The notes beneath the pieces were generated by a model. The model was not told the DNA's origin. It did not search any database and saw only the letters and a program-made list of their open reading frames with translations. Position numbers and translations under genes: made by a program. From Candidatus Poribacteria bacterium (GTDB lineage: Bacteria > Poribacteria > WGA-4E > WGA-3G): a stretch of DNA of 33,987 bases. The number at the start of each line of letters is the position of its first letter. Within the stretch, counting starts at the first letter, position 1. This document shows positions 7,898 through 15,780 of this stretch, piece by piece. The stretch covers positions 1 through 33,987 of the forward strand of contig PYIY01000191.1 in assembly GCA_003635195.1 (NCBI GenBank), written 5' to 3'.

Positions 7898-7954
7898 GCC
7901 CAGGCTAACAGGTTACGCTAGAGAAAAAGATGCCCAGGCTAACAGGCTATGCTA
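7898..7954. repeat. 23-bp direct repeat pair
   Basis: GCCCAGGCTAACAGG…GCTA occurs at 7898-7920 and 7932-7954, differing at two positions, with 11 bases between. It fills most of the gap between the DUF1549 gene and the next gene. There is no coding sense and no strong hairpin. Confidence 0.75.
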
Positions 7955-7985
7955 CATGAAATACAAGTAATAGGAGAATTTTATT

Positions 7986-8708
7986 ATGAACAGAGGTAAA
8001 TTGTTTATCGCTATCTGCGGTGTCACGCTCGGCATCGCTGCGATTGCGATGTCGCAAACCTATTTTGAAGATAATTTTGATGACCCCAAGGAATCTGAGA
8101 AGAAATGGGTCGCCCTCTTCGGAGATTGGGAATTCAAGGCTGATGAATACCATCAACTCCAAAACACACCCAACTGTATGAGTGTCGTCGCTGACGAATT
8201 TTGGGACGACAAGTGGAATGACTACACTTTTGAAGTGAGAGGGAGTAAAATCAGTGGTGCCGAAGGATTCCTGATTATGTTCCGGTGCCAAGGTTTGATG
8301 CAACCTCGCGGTCAAGCACTTGAAGACCATCCGCCGCGTATGGAAAAACTCAAACCGTCATTGGAGTACTGGTGGAACCTCGGCGGTTGGGGAAACACAC
8401 GCTCAGAGGTCGAATCGTGGGGCGGTAAACGTGGTGCCAAGAGCAATCACACGATAGAAGATGATGAGTGGTACAACATCAAGATTGTCAATACACCGGA
8501 TAGTTACACGGTTATCCTCAACGATGAAGAGGTCGCGAAGGTGGACGATGATACCGAAAACGGTGTCGGAAGAGTCGGGCTGGCAACTTGGAGCACCGTT
8601 GCGAAATACGACGATGTCATCGTTTATGGACCTGATGGTCCCTCGTTACCGGTTGATGCGAGAAGCAAACTCGCAACAACTTGGGGGCATCTCAAATCCG
8701 CAAAATAG
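7986..8708 (+). CDS. secreted LamG/DUF1080-like jellyroll protein
   Basis: The 240-residue protein starts with a classical signal peptide (basic start, hydrophobic LFIAICGVTLGIAAIA, likely cut near AMS-QTY). The rest resembles concanavalin-like jellyroll domains: DNFDD near the start, a middle EYWWNLGGWGNTRSEVE, and a C-terminal WYNIKIVNTPDSYTVILNDEEVAKV … GRVGLATWSTVAKYDDVIVYGPDG that is typical of DUF1080/LamG-type modules. The YWWNLGGWGNT segment also resembles the carbohydrate-binding portion of GH51 arabinofuranosidases. It probably binds glycans outside the cytoplasm; catalysis is not evident. The ribosome site is TAGGAGAA just before the ATG. Confidence 0.7.
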   Translation: MNRGKLFIAICGVTLGIAAIAMSQTYFEDNFDDPKESEKKWVALFGDWEFKADEYHQLQNTPNCMSVVADEFWDDKWNDYTFEVRGSKISGAEGFLIMFRCQGLMQPRGQALEDHPPRMEKLKPSLEYWWNLGGWGNTRSEVESWGGKRGAKSNHTIEDDEWYNIKIVNTPDSYTVILNDEEVAKVDDDTENGVGRVGLATWSTVAKYDDVIVYGPDGPSLPVDARSKLATTWGHLKSAK

Positions 8709-8732
8709 CGTTGAACGTTTTTCATAACGTAT

Positions 8733-8766
8733 AGCGCGAGGTTTTGCTGCCTCGCGCTCCTTTTAT
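8733..8766 (+). terminator. Rho-independent terminator after the jellyroll gene
   Basis: AGCGCGAGG (8733-8741) and CCTCGCGCT (8750-8758) form a perfect 9-bp GC-rich stem with an 8-base loop, followed by CCTTTTAT. It ends the transcript before the alcohol dehydrogenase start at 8781. Confidence 0.75.
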
Positions 8767-8780
8767 GCAAAAAATTTCAG

Positions 8781-9950
8781 ATGCAAAACTATTTTTTACC
8801 CCCACGCATTGAATTTGGTGACGGTGCCATCGAAAACTTAGGCGAACATGTCAAGACGTTTGATGGCAAAAAGCCGCTTGTGGTAACCGATGCTGGTGTT
8901 ACCGACGCTGGTATTCTTGAGCGCGCGATAACGGCATTGAACGCAAGTGATTTGACACATGCTATTTATTCAGATATTGAACCGAATCCGACAGACATCA
9001 GCATCACGCACGGTGTGGAAGTCTACAAAACCGAAGCCTGTGATGTCGTCATCGCTGTCGGTGGGGGTAGCGTCATGGATGCTGCGAAAGCCATCCGCCT
9101 CTTGACAACCCATGAGCCGCCCTTAGAGCCTTATTATGCTGATGTCGGTGGTGCTGAAAGGATTCACGACGATATGCCGCCCTTAATCTGCGTCCCAACA
9201 ACTGCAGGCACTGGTAGCGAAGTCTCACAAGGTGCGATCATTACAGATACATCGTTAAACACAACCGACCGATGGCGGAAGCGAGCGATCGTTACGCCGC
9301 TCAATATGTCAAACATAGCACTGCTTGATCCGGGAATAACACTTGGTATGCCGCCTGCCCTTACTGCTGCCACTGGTATGGACGCGATTACGCACGGCAT
9401 TGAGGCGTATGTTGCCACGAAGTACCACCCGATCGCGGAAGGGGTTGCATTGCAAGCACTCAGAATATTGAGTGCGAATATCCAAAAAGTGTATCACGAT
9501 GGTAGCGATGTAACGGCGCGCGGAGAAATGCTCTTAGGGTCGTGCATGGCAGCGTTTTCATTCCAGAAGGGTCTCGGTGCGGTCCACTCTCTGGCGCATC
9601 AACTGTCCACGGATGCACCGATCCCGCACGGGGTAGCGAACGCGATACTTCTTCCACCTGTCATGGAATTTAACTTTGCCCATGCCACCGAGAAATACAC
9701 CGAAATTGCGCGTGCTTTGGGAATAGATACCAGGGGTATGGATAGCAACGAAGCTGGGAACGCTGCTATTGATAAAATCAGGGCATTCAACGCCGAGTTA
9801 AATATGCCGAAAGGTCTCGGAGATGCGGGTTTAGATGAAAAGAAAATTCCAAAACTCGGAGCGGATGCGATGCTCGATCACTGTCATAAATTCAATCCGA
9901 GAGTGTGTACGGAAGCGGATATGGTAGCACTATTCAAAGTGGCGTTTTAA
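8781..9950 (+). CDS. iron-containing alcohol dehydrogenase
   Basis: The 389-residue protein is a group III metal-dependent alcohol dehydrogenase, which interconverts alcohols and aldehydes with NAD(P). The cofactor-binding GGGS is at residues 94-97 and TTAGTGSEVS at 140-149. The four metal ligands expected from FucO-type enzymes are present: Asp201 and His205 (GMDAITHGIE), His269 (GAVHSLAH) and His283 (PHGVAN). Length is typical. The ribosome site is poor. The stop codon overlaps that of the convergent minus-strand gene by 4 bases, so no terminator fits between them. The physiological substrate is unknown. Confidence 0.92.
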   Translation: MQNYFLPPRIEFGDGAIENLGEHVKTFDGKKPLVVTDAGVTDAGILERAITALNASDLTHAIYSDIEPNPTDISITHGVEVYKTEACDVVIAVGGGSVMDAAKAIRLLTTHEPPLEPYYADVGGAERIHDDMPPLICVPTTAGTGSEVSQGAIITDTSLNTTDRWRKRAIVTPLNMSNIALLDPGITLGMPPALTAATGMDAITHGIEAYVATKYHPIAEGVALQALRILSANIQKVYHDGSDVTARGEMLLGSCMAAFSFQKGLGAVHSLAHQLSTDAPIPHGVANAILLPPVMEFNFAHATEKYTEIARALGIDTRGMDSNEAGNAAIDKIRAFNAELNMPKGLGDAGLDEKKIPKLGADAMLDHCHKFNPRVCTEADMVALFKVAF

Positions 9951-12166
9951 GGCAGATCAATAGGCACAATCCACGCCTGCGTTAGTGCGGGTTTATACGC
10001 ATTATCGCGCAGATAGTCTGACGTTTGCCATAAGCAAAGATGCTTGCCATCGGGTGTCCAGACGACGGATGTCAATTTCATCTTGGTTCGGGCAATAGGC
10101 ACCTTCTTACCGCTCTCAAGATCATAAACCCAGACCTTCCAGCGGATCCCTTCGCAGTCCTCTCGTTCCAAGTATGCTAACTGTTTCGCTGTCGGAGACC
10201 AAGCAGGCGACGTGTGTTTGAGTATCTGACTTTGCGTCAGCGCAGGTGCCGACGCTGATATGTGCACCTGCTTATCAATTCGCTGACCGGGACGATTGCT
10301 GCCGGATAGCACGTAAGCCAGCTGCGTCGCATCTGCCGACCAATTCAGCCGATGCACCTTTTGATGCTGCGTTTGAATCTCTTTTAAGCGTTCGCCTTCT
10401 ATATCTTGGATACGGATACCGACATATTTTGCGTTATTCACACCAAAAGCGACGCGTGTGCCATCAGGTGCCCAAGACGGTGGGGGAAGATAGGTGTAGG
10501 TGCGTTGTCGGCGTTCAATCGGCACCCGCGCAATTGCCCGTAAACCGCTGCCATCGCTATTGATACGGTAGATGACATCCATTTGCTTTTCGCGTCTTCT
10601 AAAGACCAAACGGTTTGAGGTCGGTGCCCAAGCGGGTCCCTCGCCACGAACTAACTGTTTAATCCGTCCGAACTGCCAATCCACAGTATAGATGTAGCGT
10701 TCCCCCTCTTCGTCAACCTCAAATGCCAAAAGTCTGCTGTCCAAGGACCAGGAGATATGCGGATTGTAAAACTGTCCGGTGCCAAGTTTTCGCGCCTGTT
10801 CGCCTTTCCGATCCATAATCCACAATTCATTCGCACGCCAATATCTACTGCCGACATCATTCCTTTTCAGAAATGCAATCAGTTCTCCATCGGGGCTCCA
10901 GCGCGGGAATTCTGCGCCTTCAATCAATTGTATCCTACGCGGAGGGGCGGTTGGTAGACGGTGCTTACGAGTAAAAGTTGTGTTGAACATGATACCATCA
11001 GTATCTTCAAATTCTCCAAAGGCAAACTTATCCATCCACCCCCGTACACCGTTCGGGAGTTCAACTTCATACCAACCGTCCAGCGTTTGCAGAATCGGCA
11101 AACGCACCCCGTCGTTGAGGTTTAACAACACGGACAGACTTCCTTTATTATTGTAAACCGGTGCCGTGTCATGCACGACAACCCCTGTCTGTCGCGTGTC
11201 CATCGCACGATTTCTACTGGGGAGATTTGTGACATCGCTTGCGTTGGTAAACGCATAGACGCTACCATCGCCGGATGCAGCATAGAGGATACCGTCAGAG
11301 ATTGCGGGTGCAGCTTCCACAAAACCTCCGAGCTGATACGCCCAAGTCTGGGTCTTTGATGCCATGTCAAAGGCGTGCAGTTGTCCATCACGCGCGCCAA
11401 TATAGACGATGCCATTCGCTGTGGCAGGATAACTTTCACTCCCTGCTGTTTGACCTCGCCACAACTTGGCATCGTGTTCTGGGGAGACCGGACGGAACAC
11501 CCCATTCACACATCCATAGTCAATACCACGGATCTGGATGGTTTTATCACGTCTTGATTCAAGCGTACCTGTCCTTGCATTCAGCACATAGATTGTTGAT
11601 CGGAATGCGCCAACATAAACTTTATTGTCTGCAACAACCGGTGGTGCATCCATCCAATTTTTCGATTTGAATTCCCATAGTTTTTCACCTGTTTTTGCAT
11701 TCAATGCATAGACTTTGTTATTTCGGGCACTGAAGTAGACCCGATCTCCGAGGACTGCAGCAGAATAGCGGATAGCATCTCCGGCATCGAACACCCATTT
11801 AATACCCCACTGCTTAGCATCCAGTGCATACAACTTGCCATCGGTTGAGCCTATGTATAAAATACCGTTCGCTATCACTGGAGACGCGTAAAGGGGGCCA
11901 CCCGTCTTGAATTTCCACAGCAATTCCAGCGGCAGTGCGAGGCTTTTATCCGGGCTAATTCCCGAAAACCTTAAATCGTACATGAATGTATGCCAATCTT
12001 CAGCGCGAGGCGGCGTGACGGGTTCCATCACTTCGGAGGGTATCGGTTGCTGTCCAACAGGTTGTTGTGTCTGCTGCTTTTGCTGTGAATCACAGCCCCA
12101 TACAATCAGGGATACGACAAGCACAAACAGGTGTTTCGCTTTCTGCAACGCTATGATCTTATGCAC
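9947..12166 (-). CDS. lipoprotein with PQQ-like propeller, SH3 and TolB-like propeller
   Basis: The 739-residue product starts with GTG (AAAGG about 9 bases upstream) and has a lipoprotein-like signal ending in VWGC (Cys25), then a Gln-rich linker. Residues about 75-310 are PQQ/BamB-like repeats (GILYIGSTDGKLYALDAK, DRVYFSARNNKVYALNAKTG, NGIVYIGARDGQLHAFD, DGILYAASGDGSVYAF). Residues about 325-385 resemble a bacterial SH3 domain (DGWYEVELPNGVRGWM). Residues about 415-735 hold TolB/PD40-type blades (FPRWSPDGELIAFL, ISWSLDSRLLAFE, PSWAPDGTRVAFG, PAWSPTAKQLAYLE). The parts suggest a surface or periplasmic scaffold rather than an enzyme; the catalytic residues of quinoprotein dehydrogenases are not evident. 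Confidence 0.85.
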   Translation of the reverse strand: MHKIIALQKAKHLFVLVVSLIVWGCDSQQKQQTQQPVGQQPIPSEVMEPVTPPRAEDWHTFMYDLRFSGISPDKSLALPLELLWKFKTGGPLYASPVIANGILYIGSTDGKLYALDAKQWGIKWVFDAGDAIRYSAAVLGDRVYFSARNNKVYALNAKTGEKLWEFKSKNWMDAPPVVADNKVYVGAFRSTIYVLNARTGTLESRRDKTIQIRGIDYGCVNGVFRPVSPEHDAKLWRGQTAGSESYPATANGIVYIGARDGQLHAFDMASKTQTWAYQLGGFVEAAPAISDGILYAASGDGSVYAFTNASDVTNLPSRNRAMDTRQTGVVVHDTAPVYNNKGSLSVLLNLNDGVRLPILQTLDGWYEVELPNGVRGWMDKFAFGEFEDTDGIMFNTTFTRKHRLPTAPPRRIQLIEGAEFPRWSPDGELIAFLKRNDVGSRYWRANELWIMDRKGEQARKLGTGQFYNPHISWSLDSRLLAFEVDEEGERYIYTVDWQFGRIKQLVRGEGPAWAPTSNRLVFRRREKQMDVIYRINSDGSGLRAIARVPIERRQRTYTYLPPPSWAPDGTRVAFGVNNAKYVGIRIQDIEGERLKEIQTQHQKVHRLNWSADATQLAYVLSGSNRPGQRIDKQVHISASAPALTQSQILKHTSPAWSPTAKQLAYLEREDCEGIRWKVWVYDLESGKKVPIARTKMKLTSVVWTPDGKHLCLWQTSDYLRDNAYKPALTQAWIVPIDLP

Positions 12167-12204
12167 GAATGAATACCTTTCTTTAGAAAATTATAGTGTA
12201 TATC

Positions 12205-12233
12205 ATTTTAGCACGGTAAGCCGCCGAACGCAA
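12205..12233 (-). promoter_or_regulatory. promoter of the propeller lipoprotein gene
   Basis: On the minus strand TTGCGT (12228-12233) is followed after 17 bases by TAAAAT (12205-12210). It diverges from the retropepsin promoter, whose -35 begins at 12262. Confidence 0.6.
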
Positions 12234-12261
12234 CTAAAATGTCAGAACCCCCCCGATCTCT

Positions 12262-12291
12262 TTGACAAACTTTGGCAAAAAATGTTAAAAT
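12262..12291 (+). promoter_or_regulatory. promoter of the retropepsin-like gene
   Basis: TTGACA (12262-12267) and TAAAAT (12286-12291) lie 18 bases apart, about 30 bases before the ATG at 12322. The leader is short with a weak ribosome site. Confidence 0.7.
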
Positions 12292-12321
12292 AGAGTCAAA
12301 AGCATAAGGATCATTGAAGAA

Positions 12322-12735
12322 ATGAGACATACTGCCAGAATAGAACTCGCAAATAACGATGAACTTGTTTTAGCAAATGCTGGCGTTATGAACCCTGAAG
12401 ACGTGCGGCGAATTACCGTCGAAGATGCACTCGTTGATACTGGCGCGACACGGCTCGGTTTACCACCATCGCTTATTGAGCAACTCGGCTTAACGCCCTT
12501 CCGAAGTGAGCCGGTGCGAACGGTTAATGGACTCACGGAGCTGTGGATTTATTCACCTGTCCAATTCAGGCTCTTGGAACGGGAGAGCATCACCACCATC
12601 TTAGGTGTACCTGAAGGCACGCCTGCCCTCATTGGTCATATACTCTTAGAAGACCTTGACCTCTGCCTGGACATAAAGAAAGGACTCATCTATAATCCGG
12701 CGCACGATGGCAAATGGATGACAGAGCTCTATTAG
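12322..12735 (+). CDS. retropepsin-like aspartic protease
   Basis: A 137-residue single-domain member of the clan AA (retropepsin-like) aspartic proteases. The catalytic motif is ALVDTGATRLGLP with Asp39-Thr40-Gly41-Ala42. The second conserved half appears as ALIGHILLEDLDLCLD. One active-site Asp per chain means it would act as a homodimer, as retroviral proteases do. There is no signal peptide or membrane segment, so it should be cytoplasmic. Small proteins of this type are common in Poribacteria, Cyanobacteria and Planctomycetes, often near toxin-antitoxin genes, but no partner lies beside this one. Its targets are unknown. Confidence 0.85.
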   Translation: MRHTARIELANNDELVLANAGVMNPEDVRRITVEDALVDTGATRLGLPPSLIEQLGLTPFRSEPVRTVNGLTELWIYSPVQFRLLERESITTILGVPEGTPALIGHILLEDLDLCLDIKKGLIYNPAHDGKWMTELY

Positions 12736-12802
12736 TGAATCACGACCCTTTGACCTATTTTTTGAAGAAACTGAAACCGGAGGCAACAAATATGAGAAAA
12801 AT

Positions 12803-12831
12803 TTGAATTTGTGGCAAATCTGTGTTAAAAT
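12803..12831 (+). promoter_or_regulatory. promoter of glyA
   Basis: TTGAAT (12803-12808) and TAAAAT (12826-12831) lie 17 bases apart, 46 bases before the glyA start. TGGCAAA and TGTTAAAAT recur in the retropepsin promoter region. Confidence 0.6.
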
Positions 12832-12877
12832 TTATGTTCTAAACTTTTACAGCACACCATCATTTTAATTGTAAGCG

Positions 12878-14146
12878 ATGAGCGAAAAAATGGATAAATT
12901 ATTAGGTGAAGTTGACCCACAGATTGTTGAGATTGTTGCGAATGACCTCACACGCCAGCAAAATTCTCTCATGCTAATCCCCTCAGAGAACTATGCCAGC
13001 CGCGCCGTTATGGAAACCCAGGCCAGCATCCTTGCCAATAAATACGCAGAAGGCTACCCCGGTGAACGCTACTACAACGGATGCGAGTTTATGGACGAGG
13101 TTGAATCCCTCGCGATTGAGCGCGCGAAGGCTCTTTTCGGGGTTGAACATGTCAACGTCCAACCGCACGCCGGTAGCCAAGCGAACATGGCAGTTTACCA
13201 CGCCTTGCTTGAACCCGGTGATACGATTCTCGGCATGTCCCTGAGTCAAGGTGGGCATCTCACTCACGGTGCTAACGTCAATTTTTCAGGGAATTTTTAC
13301 AATATTGCGGCTTATGGTGTAGATGCTGAAACCGAGCGTATTGACATGGAAGAGATCGCGTGTCTCGCAGAACAGCATCGTCCGAGACTCATCGTTGTTG
13401 GTGCGACAGCTTATCCTCGGCATTTCGACTTTGCCGCGTGGCGACAGGTCGCTGATGCCGTAGGCGCGTATCTCCTTGCAGATATAGCGCATATTGCCGG
13501 ACTTATCGCTGGTGGCGTTCACCCAGACCCGGTTCCTTATGCGGATGTGATTACGACGACAACCCATAAAACCTTACGCGGTCCTCGCGGCGCAATGATT
13601 ATGTGTAAAGCCGAATATGCAGATAAGATTGACCGTGCTGTATTTCCCGGTTTACAAGGCGGTCCTTTTCTGCATACAATTGCTGCGAGAGCGGTTGCCT
13701 TCAAGGAAGCAAGCGATCCTGATTTTAAGAGATATCAAGCGCAGATCGTTAAAAATGCCAAAGCACTTGCTGCACGGTTAACCGAAAACGGGTTCCGATT
13801 GGTGAGCGGTGGAACCGACAATCACCTGATGCTGATAGATCTCACCACGAAATACGAAAAACTCAGTGGACGGCAAGCCGCCGATCATTTGGAAGATGCC
13901 GGAATTATCGTCAATAAAAATACAATTCCTTTTGACAAAAGGAAACCGAGGACGACGAGCGGTTTACGTATCGGCACCCCGATGATTACCACGCGTGGTA
14001 TGGCAGAGGATGAGATGATCCTCGTCGCTGATTTTATCACAGAGACGCTTGAAAACAGGCAGAAGGCTGCCATCAAACGCCAGATTCGGGAGAAAGTCAA
14101 GGAACTCTGCGCGCAATTCCCGATTTATGATTTTTTAAGTTATTAA
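12878..14146 (+). CDS. glyA: serine hydroxymethyltransferase
   Basis: The 422-residue cytoplasmic PLP enzyme converts serine and tetrahydrofolate to glycine and 5,10-methylene-tetrahydrofolate. Family motifs are LIPSENYASRAVMETQAS near the N terminus, YAEGYPGERYYNGCEFMDEVE, NVQPHAGSQAN, and the PLP site TTTTHKTLRGPRGA with Lys231 as Schiff-base lysine. Length matches bacterial GlyA. The ribosome site is weak (TAAGCG). folC follows closely, so the two probably form a folate/one-carbon operon from the promoter at 12803. Confidence 0.97.
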   Translation: MSEKMDKLLGEVDPQIVEIVANDLTRQQNSLMLIPSENYASRAVMETQASILANKYAEGYPGERYYNGCEFMDEVESLAIERAKALFGVEHVNVQPHAGSQANMAVYHALLEPGDTILGMSLSQGGHLTHGANVNFSGNFYNIAAYGVDAETERIDMEEIACLAEQHRPRLIVVGATAYPRHFDFAAWRQVADAVGAYLLADIAHIAGLIAGGVHPDPVPYADVITTTTHKTLRGPRGAMIMCKAEYADKIDRAVFPGLQGGPFLHTIAARAVAFKEASDPDFKRYQAQIVKNAKALAARLTENGFRLVSGGTDNHLMLIDLTTKYEKLSGRQAADHLEDAGIIVNKNTIPFDKRKPRTTSGLRIGTPMITTRGMAEDEMILVADFITETLENRQKAAIKRQIREKVKELCAQFPIYDFLSY

Positions 14147-14227
14147 GGTCGCTCGGTTTTGTCCGTTGTCCAAAACCGGATCCCTGTCAAGGTTGATAAT
14201 TCCTTGGGAAATAGCACAATCACAAAT

Positions 14228-15604
14228 ATGGATTATGAAGCGGCACTTGCCTATATTGAAACGTTTATTGACTATGAGAGAAGTCCTGATTTTTCACGAC
14301 AGGCACGCCTCTACAATCTCAATCGAATCTCTTTATTACTGAAACTACTCGGCAATCCACACGATAAATTGCAGGTTATTCACATTGCAGGAAGCAAAGG
14401 GAAAGGGTCTACCGCCGCACTTGTTGCCTCTGTGCTTACACACGCAGGTTATAAAACAGGGTTGTTCACATCCCCACATCTCATTACACCGCGAGAACGG
14501 TGCCGTATTGATGGTGCGTTAATTTCAGAGGAAGCGGTCGCTGCCTATATTGAAAAACTCAAGCCTGCGATTGAAACCGTTTCCATTTCTGAATTCGGAC
14601 GTGTTTCGTTTTTTGAGATATACACTGCGCTCGCCTTCTCCTATTTCGCCGACAAAGCGACTGACTTTGCCGTCATTGAAGTCGGTTTAGGTGGGCGACT
14701 CGATGCGACTAACGTTGTTAAACCTATCGCGACGGTTATAACGCCGATTGGTTTAGAACACACGGCGATATTAGGGGAAACTTATGCCGAGATAGCGGCT
14801 GAGAAAGCGGAGATCATTAAAGAGGACTGTCCACTGGCACTCGCGCCCCAACATCCAGAAGCGCGAGCGGTATTTGAAAAAATCGCAAACGAACGGAACG
14901 CACCGATTGTTGAAAGTAAAATCCATGACCCGGTTTGCAAACCCGTCTCTTGTGATGTAGAACAGGATCACCGGGTATCAACTCGACAACTCGTCCAGAA
15001 CGCCGAGGGTTTACCTGTTGCACAACGATTTGACGTAGAAACGGATTCCGACAATTATTCACAACTCACGATGCCGCTGCTCGGGTACCATCAATTTGTG
15101 AACGCAACGACTGCTATCGCAACGATTGAGTGCCTAAAACAGAAAGGGTACGCAATTCCAAAAACCAACGTTTATACTGGCTTCAAGAACGTGCGATGGC
15201 ACGGACGCATCCAACGGATTAGGTCTTCTCCGCTGGTGATATTGGATGGTGCACATTCCGCTGTCTCAATGGAGGCTTTATGTTTGACGCTTCGTGAAAG
15301 TTTTCGTTACGCTCAGGCAATTTTTATCGTTAGTTTAATGAAAGATAAAGACCTTAAAGCAATTGGCGATATTGTGTCTAAAACCGCAGATACCGTGATT
15401 GCGACACAAATTTCCGAGAACCCGCGTGTGATGCCTGCTGAAACAATACAGGATGCGTGGTCCGGTACGTGCAATAAAATTACAGTGTGCCCGAATCCAG
15501 AAAAAGCGATTTGCGGAACGTTAGCATCCGCATCACCGACAGACCTGATCTGCATTACAGGTTCACTCTACCTCGTTGGTCAAGCACTGGAATTTTTTAA
15601 ATGA
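14228..15604 (+). CDS. folC: bifunctional folylpolyglutamate/dihydrofolate synthase
   Basis: The protein adds glutamate to (dihydro)folates in an ATP-dependent reaction, retaining folates in the cell. The N terminus MDYEAALAYIETFIDYERSP matches the usual FolC start. The P-loop AGSKGKGSTAA follows at about residues 54-64, then FTSPHL, VIEVGLGGRLDATN and the C-terminal ligase domain with RWHGRIQRI and LDGAHS. The ATG at 14228 fits the family better than the in-frame TTG at 14159, although neither has a strong ribosome site. At 458 residues it is slightly longer than average because of a variable stretch after the central domain. It lies directly downstream of glyA. Confidence 0.93.
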   Translation: MDYEAALAYIETFIDYERSPDFSRQARLYNLNRISLLLKLLGNPHDKLQVIHIAGSKGKGSTAALVASVLTHAGYKTGLFTSPHLITPRERCRIDGALISEEAVAAYIEKLKPAIETVSISEFGRVSFFEIYTALAFSYFADKATDFAVIEVGLGGRLDATNVVKPIATVITPIGLEHTAILGETYAEIAAEKAEIIKEDCPLALAPQHPEARAVFEKIANERNAPIVESKIHDPVCKPVSCDVEQDHRVSTRQLVQNAEGLPVAQRFDVETDSDNYSQLTMPLLGYHQFVNATTAIATIECLKQKGYAIPKTNVYTGFKNVRWHGRIQRIRSSPLVILDGAHSAVSMEALCLTLRESFRYAQAIFIVSLMKDKDLKAIGDIVSKTADTVIATQISENPRVMPAETIQDAWSGTCNKITVCPNPEKAICGTLASASPTDLICITGSLYLVGQALEFFK

Positions 15605-15780
15605 AAAATAGAAGTAAGTTTCAATATTAAATGGACGTTTTTGATATTCGGATGGATTGGAAGATTGGAAGTGTTTTGCTTGGGTGTTTCCCGTAGGAAG
15701 ATAGCAAACATGGCGGTTCTTTCACTCTTCCTCAAAAGTTGAAATCTGTTTCCTAATATTGCTGAAAAGAGAGGTTTTAA
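15605..15780 (+). other. folC-hppA intergenic region with short repeat
   Basis: These 176 bases hold no gene. GTGTTTTGCTTGGGTGTTTC (15671-15690) is the reverse complement of the GAAAYACCCMAGCAAAAACAC motif also found inside the MITEs at 4816 and 27600. AGAGAGG just before 15781 is the ribosome site of hppA. No clear promoter was found. Confidence 0.6.
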
